This document shows positions 55,052 to 64,000 of a DNA stretch of 64,000 nucleotides, in pieces (the first letter of the stretch is position 1; the number at the start of each line of letters is the position of its first letter). Made by a program: the position numbers and the translations under genes. This DNA comes from Coturnix japonica (Eukaryota > Chordata > Aves > Galliformes > Phasianidae): assembly GCF_001577835.2 (NCBI RefSeq), contig NC_029542.1, positions 2,899,336-2,963,335 of the forward strand, given 5' to 3'. The notes below the pieces were generated by a model, which did no database searches, was not told the origin of the DNA, and worked only from the letters and a program-made list of their open reading frames with translations.

Positions 55052-57818
55052 ATGGCTGCCAAAGTGTTTGAGAGCATTGGGAAGTTCGGCCTGGGGTTGG
55101 CTGTTGCAGGTGGAGTCGTCAATTCTGCTCTATATAATGGTGAGTGGGACAGGCTGAGTGTTTCCAGTTCTCTTTATGTCCTTATTATCTGGCTGCTCTG
55201 TGCTTTTATTGCTTGTGGTATCTGGGGAAGACAGTGATAAAGCCTCTTTCAGGGCTGTTTTGTACCTTGTGCATTGCATAAGTAGGAGGAATTCAGGCTT
55301 TTTCAACACAACTCTCTTGTGAGCAGGCTGAGGGCTCAGTGGTAATGGATGAGTATTCTCTTTTGATTTGTTATTCCTAAGAATATTAATAGCTTTGCCA
55401 TTTTTACATAGCAAAAAGCCTTAACTAACCTCCATAGACTGTCCCTATGGAAGTTTTGCTGCTGTGCAGATATAACTCATGATGCTACTGAATCTATGTT
55501 GTTTTCTTTTCCAGTTGATGCAGGACACAGAGCTGTTATCTTTGATCGATTCCGTGGAGTCCAGGATACGGTGGTAGGAGAAGGAACTCATTTCCTCATC
55601 CCCTGGGTACAGAAACCGATCATTTTTGATTGCCGTTCTCGCCCACGTAACATACCTGTCATTACTGGCAGCAAAGGTGAGGTTTGGGACTGGGCAGCTC
55701 TATAAGATCCAGGCACTCTGATGTGCACTGTGTGTGTCTCACTCTTCTGCTGCTTTGGAGCTGGGTGGGCAGAGGCATGAGAAAAAGCTTTTTGAAGACA
55801 CTTATGATCATTAACGTGCTAGAGGACTATAGGAATGAGGGTTTTATCTCTGAACATGGAGATTCTATGAGTGTAGAGTTTAGCAGTCAGGAATAGTTTG
55901 ATACTTATCCTTTAAATAAAAAGTCTGTGTTTACTGTAGGGTAATTCCCTGCATTACAGACAAACTGAAGCTTCAGTTTAATCTGTAAGGAGGATTTGGA
56001 TCCCTATGTGAAATATAGTCCTTGGTTAATGAAATACTACAAACCTTTCCTTTGTTAGAAGTCTGAATGTTTGTCTTATTTTGCTTTCCTCTGGAGGGGA
56101 CAGCTTCAGTATATCTCCTGCCCATAAGGTTTAATGCTAAATTTGTGCCTGTTTCTGCAGATCTACAGAATGTGAACATCACGCTGCGTATCCTGTTCAG
56201 ACCCGTGACTGCGCAGCTACCCCGGATCTTCACAAGTATTGGGGAGGACTATGATGAGCGTGTCCTGCCCTCCATCACAACTGAAATCCTCAAATCTGTT
56301 GTGGTAAGAACAGCACAAATGCTGGGGTCAACCTGTCGCTTCTCTTTTGTTTTAGCACTAATGAGACGTGCTGAATTGTGGAAAATGTGAAGCTCTAAAA
56401 TGAGGCTTCTCTTTATACCCCTTGGCTCTAATGTGCAATACAGAAGAGTTAAAACTGTATCTATGCTGATTGCTTCTCTGTCGTTTTAACTACTTGGCTT
56501 TATTTTCATCAAGTTGGGTGACAAGTAGAGCATCTGAGAGCTTTCTTCTCACTGTTGTCCATCCTGACTTCAGGCTCGCTTTGATGCTGGAGAATTGATC
56601 ACTCAAAGAGAACTGGTCTCCAGGCAAGTGAGCGAAGACCTCACAGAGAGAGCAGCAACTTTTGGCCTCATTCTGGATGATGTGTCCTTGGTAAGAGTTC
56701 CCTTTCAGTTTTTCTCCCTGTGCAAATAGGGAAGAAAATTGGTAGAGGATCGGAGAAGAGGTGTGAAAGCTTGTGTATGTGGACCCTGTTTGTTTGCAGT
56801 TGCACATGATGCAGTGGTTACAGCTCAAGTCAAAGTAGTTGGTTGTGTCACTGGCCACCTATAGACTTTGTTTTTTAAAAGGATGGAAAGCTTGCTAGGT
56901 TTAGTTTCTGTTACACTGCATTCTTTTTTTTAGCGATACTGACTTTCCATCTTCTCTGATAAAGGCAAAACGCCTCCTGCCTTAGACATGTGCTGTTGGT
57001 AGCAGTGTTGCTGTAAATGCTGTTGTGGACTGTGATTTCTGCCTTGCAGACCCATCTGACCTTTGGTAAGGAATTCACCGAAGCAGTTGAAATGAAGCAA
57101 GTGGCCCAGCAAGAAGCAGAGCGAGCCAGGTTCATTGTGGAAAAGGTACTTTATTCTTTTGAGAAACTTTAGCTTGGAAGTAGTTCCTGGTATCTCAGTC
57201 ATTTCTTCTCACAGTGAATACTTTAGTCACCTGCCCAGGAAACCAGGCAGGTATATGACAGGTGTCACTCAGAATCATAATGCTAATATAGTTCAGTGCT
57301 CAAATCTTCTCTAGACAGCTGTCCACCAGGAGTGCCCTTAGGCGAGCTGCTGTTTCATGAGGTTAAGATAAGACAATTTCAAGTCGATTTTTAAACATCC
57401 CCTCCACAATAGGCAAATATGTGTTTGTGTATATATGTGTATATGCACAGCTTTAACATACAACCACCTGGTTTAGCTCTCTTAAGTCTTCTGAAGGAAA
57501 GAACAATAGAGTGGTGAAGGGGGAATTTATACTTAAAGCTTGCCTGTAGCATCTTCCTTCTGTTTCCTTTTCTGCTCATTTTTCTTCTCACCTGTTTTCT
57601 TGCAGGCTGAGCAGCAGAAGAAAGCAGCTGTTATCTCAGCTGAGGGAGACTCCAAAGCAGCTGAGCTGATTGCCAACTCGCTAGCTACTGCAGGTGATGG
57701 CTTAATTGAGCTACGCAAGCTGGAGGCAGCTGAAGATATTGCTTACCAGCTTTCAAGGTCTCGCAACATCACCTACTTGCCCTCTGGACAGTCTGTTCTC
57801 CTCCAGTTGCCGCAGTGA
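55052..57818 (+). CDS. PHB1: Prohibitin 1, 6 coding exons, 272 aa
   Basis: Coding exons 55052-55139, 55515-55676, 56161-56303, 56574-56690, 57050-57145 and 57606-57818 are in phase with GT-AG ends and give 272 residues, the same as human. PHB1 partners PHB2 in ring complexes of the inner mitochondrial membrane that support cristae, stabilise OPA1/AAA-protease balance and hold newly made subunits; a nuclear role is also reported. Visible: N-terminal hydrophobic anchor (about residues 2-24, [17 protein letters not shown]); the SPFH/PHB domain (about 26-187, with [57 protein letters not shown]); a coiled coil (about 177-215, [20 protein letters not shown]); and the C-terminal [17 protein letters not shown]. 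Differences from human are conservative. The start is conserved and preceded by a short UTR in the same exon (from 55014). Confidence 0.98.
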
Positions 57819-57975
57819 ACCTGGCTCTGCAGCCACAGCTAATCCGATCACCTTTACCTGCCAGTTCAGCTCTTTGCAGAAAAATCATTGCATTTTCCTG
57901 ATTGGGTAAAGCAGAGAAAATGAAAATTCAACTGATTTAGGATTCTTTAATAAAACTGAACATGCTTCAGAACAA
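57819..57975 (+). other. PHB1 3' UTR
   Basis: The short UTR ends after AATAAA at 57949-57954, followed by a TGTGTGC element near 57978. It is much shorter than the mammalian PHB1 3' UTR as I remember it, unless a distal site is also used. Confidence 0.7.
57949..57954 (+). terminator. PHB1 poly(A) signal AATAAA
   Basis: A canonical hexamer in CTTTAATAAAACTG, 131 bases after the stop, with a GT-rich element 25 bases later. Confidence 0.8.
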
Positions 57976-58547
57976 ACCTGTGTGCTTTCCATGTATTGTC
58001 AGAGTAGTGGCTTCACTGACCAATTAATTAAGCTAGGTTTGAGAACTCAATCTTCCTGAAAAGTCGGTGCAAAGGAGCTTTCTTCTGTTGGTCTCTGGGC
58101 ACATATAAGTGGCCCAGTGACCTCCGAACATCACAGTGCTTGTACCATGTGTTGCTCCAATATTTAGTGCCTTTATGCTGCCTGTTACAAAGTTGCAGGT
58201 CCTTGAACTGTGGAACAGATGCTGAGGAAGAGTGGCTCTTCAGTCAAGCCAGTGTTTTCTCAGGTGTTAGCTAAGGGAAGGAGGATACCTTGGCTGTGTA
58301 GTGGCTTTGCTATTTATGAATTGTGACAGCTGGAAAGACAGAGCAGATTTTGTCTGGGAGTGATCCTGATTTATTCCCTGCCACTTCTCCTTTTGTTGTG
58401 TAGCTTCGTTTCTTTCACCAAGGTCAGTGGATGTGACAGTCTCACTCTGAAAAAGAGTGCTCAGCAGGGCACATGAGATTAGCTTTTCCAAAGAGCAAAA
58501 CGAATGCAAACTGAAGAAGGGATGGGGTCGGCAGCTATGCTGCTCTC

Positions 58548-58561
58548 CCACCAGATGGTGG
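58548..58561 (+). promoter_or_regulatory. CTCF-like motif, plus orientation
   Basis: CCACCAGATGGTGG followed by CAG matches 13 of 14 positions of the CTCF core. It lies about 600 bases downstream of the PHB1 poly(A) signal, a common place for an insulator. It is a motif match only. Confidence 0.45.
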
Positions 58562-61500
58562 CAGTAGCAGTTCTATGTGCACGTGGTGGGGACCAAGCTG
58601 TGCCTCAACCTGCCTGGAGAAGAGATCTTGGGCAGAGGATGCACAGAGCAGACCTGGAGAAGAGCACACACAGTAGCACACTCCCCAGCCAAGGGAGAAA
58701 AAAAAGGCCAGTATAAAAGCTGTTTAACAGGCAGCACTGCTCTGGAAAGCAGGCAGAAGTATTTAATCCCTGTGCCAGGCTGCACTAGTAAAACTGATAA
58801 CCATTTGACTGTATTGTTTCCAGGCCATCTGCAGGTTTTATCCCCTATAAAATACAGAAAATACTGAACTATGCAAATGCCTGTCACCTTCTAACCTCGG
58901 TCCCAAGGTGGCTTTGCTTTGTAGCAACATAAGAGACCTGCTGGGGGGAGGTTGTTGCAGGGCCCTGTACTAGGAGGAATGTAACCCTCTGTGCTGGCAA
59001 AGGTGCCAGAATGCATCTCCTTCTTTAGACCAAAGAGCAGCATTTGGTTGCCACCTTCACACATCAAAGCCTTACAACCCATAGTGAAATCTCCCAGCCC
59101 ACCCTGCTCTGATTTGTCTACAAACTTCCAAAGAAGGGTGTGGGGGGGACTCTTTTTTTCCCTTCCCCCCAGAGACTTGGCTTTACTACGTTTTCCCTTC
59201 ATGCTAGTGGAAGAGCTCAGCTTTGCACTAACCACAGCAGCTGGGCTAGCCTGCTAGCAATATGCAGACCAGCTAAACAAGCTTTTGGCCAGGATAAACA
59301 AATAGGAAACTGTTTGATTTCCTCTGCATTCACCCAATCTCTTCCTATTTAACAGATAACCAGCCTACCTGAGCTGAGAGGAGAGCAAAAGAAACCACAT
59401 GGACAGGTACTTTGGAACAGCTGTACTTTGCAGAATGCTTGTTGCAGAGGAATGGGCACCTACCCTGATAGTTGCTAGCATATGAAATCTGCTGAAACCT
59501 CTCTAGGTAAGGGAGCTCCCTGAGCTTATGATAATTTGTACCCTGCAGCAAACTGGCAGCGTCTGAAGTGGTTAGAATAAGGAATAGGGAGGAGTTTCCT
59601 TATTGCTTCTTTTGTACTGTGGATCAAGCAGAAAAAGCCCGTCCCAAAATGCAGAGAATGGGGGGAAGCACTTGTGGAAGTAGGTAGGAAGTGAATAATT
59701 GCCTAAGCCAAGCTGGAGCTCAGCTGGCTTAATTATTCCTTGCATGACACTAGGCAGCACAGGGGGCAGAGAGTCCCCTCTGAGTCTTGCTCTACTGCTG
59801 TTGTGAAAACAGCATTTGAGATTCCTTACACTAGATCTGCATACAACATTGATCTGGACTGCATCAGAAACCTGCAGTGAGTTACCCCTGATCTCTTACA
59901 GGCCATAACCGTGCCTAAGTCTGGGACAGTGCATCCCAGCTGCTGGAAGGCAGTGCAGAAAGTGAACAGTATGAGATGCCAGCTGCAAGACACGCTCCTG
60001 CACCCCAAGCTGGTAGACAAAATGAGGCAGGAAGGGCAAAAGGAGGCTAAGGAAGAATGTGTGCAGGATGCCTCTGAAGCAGTAGGTTAAAAATACACAG
60101 CAGATGGAAGGACAGGAAGGAAGCAAAGATTAAGCCTGAACAAGGTAAGCCCACCCCAGAGACATTAATGCAACATGACTTTCATAGGGGTGAGTCTCAC
60201 TGTGCTCCTTCTGCAAAGCTAGTAAATATTACTCTATTGAAGAAGCAATTGCTTCCTTTCAAACATGGCTTTTAATGGGTAATTTTCAAGCCCATAAAGG
60301 TGTTTTTACACAAGAAGCTGGGCTAGAATACTGGATGTGGGTGGAAGGGACCACAGTTTAGCCACTTTGTTCCCCACTGGCTAATGTATAATGGACCTGT
60401 ATTCATATAGCTCTGGTAGGAAGTTGATGCTGATCAGAGTAAAAGTGTTCTTAACAAAAGAACACAAGTGTCTCAACAGCCTCATAAGGTGGAACTCACA
60501 ATTACTTCATTGCAAGTGTTAAAGCTTATGTAGCAGTCACAGCACCAAGCCTGCCTTAGTTCAAGAAGTGTCTGTACAAGCTTAGACATATGGTTTAATT
60601 TTCAGGTAGTCCCGCATGGAGTCAGGAGCTTACTCAATCTCTGTATGGCCACTCTGCTTGCATCCTGCTGCTCTCAAGGTCTAACCAAGGGTATGAAGAG
60701 AGATGCTGGTGGGTGTTAACTCTGCACTATTTGGAGGCAGATAATCTAATTGTGGCCTTACACTGAGCTAACAAAGGAGAAGGGAGAGTGGGAACAGGAA
60801 TTTCCTCTGTCTGATCTTCTCTGTGCTGATACAGTCTCAAAGCCCAACACTCAAGGGGGTGGTTCCCTCCAAGTGTAGGACTTCCTGTGACAAGAGCTGG
60901 CAGGAAAAGCCCTTTGTTTCCCTTTTGCTTCCTTTCCCATTGCTTGAGAGGATCCTGAATCCTGCAAGACATAGCACAATACTGAAAATTATAGTCCAAA
61001 AAGCAACTGGTTGGGTTACAGCAAGACATCAGTGCTCCTGTCCATGCCTAAGTTTCGCTTCTCACTCAGAACCCGTTCACTGCAGCATCCCTGAGCAACA
61101 TCTAACCCTGAGGACATTTCCCCTTTGGGGAAGGAGGACTCCCACTTGCAACTGCATTCTCACCAGGCCCTCAATGCTGAGTTCAGGCTGTTCCTAAAGA
61201 AGAACTGTTATGACGTGGAGGTCTCAGTCAAACAGCACCCTGCTATGCTTGGTGCCAACCCTGAAACAGCACAAGCCATGAAGATTCACCTGCGGGAACA
61301 GCGAGTAGGACAGAAAGAAGGCAGCCCACCTTCCTGTTGGCTGCAGGAAGGAAGAATACTAGGAGAGTTGTTTTACTGGCTGCTGAGAGTTTCCCAAGAA
61401 ATCATCATAGCACAAGTCCAGGTGAAGCAGAGAGCTGTTGCTTGGGTAAAGTAGAGAACCTTCACCAATGGAGCCACATCCCACAGCAGCACAGCTTAAA

Positions 61501-63383
61501 TGGGACCAGGCAGACATCTCCCTTACCAGAGCACTCCAGCACTGCTTTACTACCCGGAAGGCTCACTCAGCAATTCTAGAACACACATTCCTATAGAAAA
61601 AACACAGGTGGGTGATACTGTGTTCTGGTGCATCTAATTTGAATTTGCATAACATTTAGGTTTTGTTTTCTTTTAAACTGAAAGATCTGGTTTCCACAAA
61701 GGATTTCACCAACAGTTGCATTGCTGCTACTGCTGGAGTGAGCTGCAAACAGCTGCTTGCTGAAACACTGCAGCAGTTTAAGGCAGGAAATGAAGATCTG
61801 TATCACCTGTTCCTGGCACTGCATGCAGTGAGGAGGATGTGTGAGGGCATTTCCCATACTAGTTATACTATAGATAGAAGGGAAATACCAGAGAGAGTAG
61901 GCAAACGTGCTACAGCATCTTACCGAGCAGTGAACAAGATGCACATATTTGCCCCTAGAAGTTAAACAACAGCATGAAGAGAAGACAGAGAGGATAGCAA
62001 GGAAATCAGGAGGCTGATAAGGATCTGTGGCTGTAAGGCAGGCGTGTGCTAGGGAGCGGATCATGTGCAAGCAGAGATGTGGGACTGTTCCTGCATTTTG
62101 TTTGTTTCCCTTTACCTGGCTGACATGTCTTTTCACGTCAAAAGTTAGATCAAAGACTGGGATGTAAATAGCTGAAGGGAGCCCTTTGTGGGAAAAGGGC
62201 TGTGTTACAGCCAATGACTCAGCCGGATCCCTCCCTGGGAGCCAGCATGAGGATGTCAACTTCCATTAATAAAACAGCCAGGGAAGAAAGCAGGCAACTG
62301 CAGGGTGCCCTGGGCATTCAGGAGCCAAATCACACAGCAAGGCTTAGAAGAGTCAGTCTCCTCTGCAGCAGCCTCTTCCCTAACAGAGATACAGAAGTGA
62401 CAAAGCAGAGAGATAAGAACAAGTGCTCTGTTGTCAGGTTGGAAATCTGACAGCTCAAGAATACATACACTCAGTCCCTTATCTTTTTAAGTCTCTCCTC
62501 TGCAGAGTCCTAGGTGTCTGCTGAGGAAGAGGGACTTAACATTTCCTTTTCACTTCTGTACAACTTGTACCTGGGGGGAGCAAATCACTATCTGAAACTG
62601 AAGACGCAAAGCATCTTTTACAGGAAAGGCCTCTGCAGTCCTCCAGTAGCTATTTTAAAGTGAGAGGACCTCATGCTACAGGTGCAGGGTAAGGAAGCCA
62701 GGCTAGAAAACCAGACACAGCATCAGGGAAGGGGAGCAGAGCAGAACAAATTGGGAGACTGAGCGCTATCCCCACATAGTGGAGAAAAAACTCATCAAGG
62801 CACTTGCCTGCTCTTGTCCCATGATCAGACATCAGCTGTAGCTGTGCCTTTATACAGAAATGGAAATAGTTGGTGGCTTCACTCCTCACCTGCACCTCTA
62901 TGGAGCCAAACAGGACACTTGCAAGCAGTGGACACAGTTATCCCTCTGATAGAAATCCACATTTGAAATAGCATCCCTGTGAATGACTGCTTTCTTGTTC
63001 ATTCATCTGTCAAGAAAAAAGGTCTCCAGAGATTTTCTTCTTATCCTTTTCAAGGTTTGAAATTTAATTACACGGCCTCTCCATTTTTTTCTTTGAAGAG
63101 CTGCATTGCACAAGGGTTTGGGGCTGAGCAGGGACAACAACATGCTCTCAGAACCTGGGTCTCCCTTCTCCCCTTCTCTCTTAACTACATTCTCCCCTCC
63201 AGTTAATCACAGTCCCTGCAGAAATGAGAACAGCCTGGGGTCTGCTCTGAACTGAGCCTGCCAGTAATAGCTCCAACAGGGCTGGCCTGAGCAAAGTATG
63301 TTGTGCTTTACTCCTTTCCTATGCCCAAACAGCAGGAGTTGCTGAGGCAAAGAAGGAAGCTAGCAAACAGCTGGAACAAAGTG

Positions 63384-63428
63384 ATCTTTAAGGTCCTTTC
63401 CAACCCAAGGCAATCTGTGATTCTATAA
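63384..63428 (+). repeat. CR1 LINE 3' tail
   Basis: 'gatctttaaggtcctttccaaccc', then AAGGCAATCTGTGATTCTATAAA is the sense-strand CR1 3' end with decayed terminal octamers. Only about 45 bases are clear; earlier sequence may belong but is too diverged to call. Confidence 0.8.
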
Positions 63429-64000
63429 ACACCACTCTGATCTTACCATAGGGCTTCCCAAGCACACACACTGTCCCTTTTAGTTGATAAAATAAAAGCC
63501 CCCAATCTCTGCTCTCCATAGGAAGCTCAAACAGGAAACAAACCACAGGTAAAGGAAGGGACTAAATGATTTTAAAAGGGGGGCTATGGAAGGGACACGG
63601 GTCTGAAACCAGGCAGGAGGGAATCAAAGCTACACAACACAAGATTCCTCAAGCCTTGGGATGCAGCTTACACCACCATAAAGGCTGTACCGTGCCCTGC
63701 CCCCTTTTCCTGTTTTCAGCTACTTTTGCTTGTCCTTCTACTGCCTCCAAACCTAAACCACAGCAGTTCTCTTCCCTCCTACACATCACTTAGAAGTGGT
63801 TTTCAGGGCTATGGAAAAGGCACTGTAGCTTCCTATGAGAGCTGGGACTGCTCCTGGGCCCTGACCCACCTCCCAGCCCTTCACAAGCCCCACACCTGCC
63901 CCAAGCTCTAAATTCTATCTACAAAACCCATTTCTCATCATCTATCTCTCTCACACATCACACAAGGCCCTGCAGGTGGGTGCAATCAAGAAACCACAGG

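Larger units (their letters stand above)
57976..64000. other. Intergenic region downstream of PHB1
   Basis: Six kilobases without a gene I can name. They contain a CTCF-like motif (58548-58561), a CR1 tail (63384-63428) and several open frames that lack recognisable domains, the longest being 61591-62259 on the minus strand. Frames at 61125-61454 and 61663-61965 (plus) have fairly protein-like composition but no splice-consistent partner. In mammals ZNF652 lies downstream of PHB1; no zinc-finger sequence is visible here. Confidence 0.6.

Noticed and set aside
61591-62259. 222-codon minus-strand open frame
   Set aside because: No domain, no signal of conserved composition and no partner exons; Cys/Ser/His-rich text is typical of the antisense of other sequence. 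It is treated as chance.

Overview
The window looks like a microchromosome-type segment of a galliform bird genome (chicken or a close relative; by gene content and synteny probably the chicken chromosome 27 type). Two things point this way. Several LINE copies are of the CR1 class typical of birds, with the short direct repeats at the 3' end. The vertebrate genes are compact, multi-exon and GT-AG spliced, and their products are near-identical to known vertebrate proteins. The only coding models I support were built by joining exons in consistent phase: MEOX1 (3 exons, 240 aa, +), ETV4 (11 coding exons, 441 aa, +), DHX8 (23 exons, 1190 aa, -), a small unnamed 4-exon gene (81 aa, +) and PHB1 (6 coding exons, 272 aa, +).

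Layout. 1-9.3 kb is intergenic DNA upstream of MEOX1, with two CR1 remnants, two large purine-only tracts and one exon-like orphan frame. 9.3-14.1 kb is MEOX1. 14.1-27.7 kb is a gene desert between MEOX1 and ETV4, with a CR1 piece and candidate CTCF motifs. 27.7-40.5 kb is ETV4, starting in a GC-rich promoter with CCAAT and GC boxes. 40.5-43.1 kb is a short gap between the converging ETV4 and DHX8 3' ends. 43.1-53.5 kb is DHX8 on the minus strand. 53.51-53.68 kb is a bidirectional promoter shared by DHX8 and the 81-aa gene, which ends near 54.24 kb. 54.35-57.98 kb is PHB1 with its promoter. 57.98-64 kb contains no gene I recognise.

MEOX1 (paraxial mesoderm homeodomain factor) and ETV4 (PEA3-class ETS factor) are developmental transcription factors. 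DHX8 (spliceosome release helicase), the small gene and PHB1 (mitochondrial prohibitin) have housekeeping-type promoters with ETS, YY1, CCAAT, ZNF143-like and NRF1-like motifs. The order MEOX1-ETV4-DHX8 matches the mammalian 17q21 order as I remember it; PHB1 directly beside DHX8 does not, which suggests a lineage rearrangement.

I found no bacterial-type system, CRISPR array, tRNA, rRNA or viral fossil. The least described items are the 81-aa gene and its shared X-box/ETS promoter, a minisatellite grown inside a CR1 copy in DHX8 intron 1, and an exon-like coiled-coil frame near 5.0 kb. A single N at 28638 marks an assembly join that duplicated part of an ETV4 exon.
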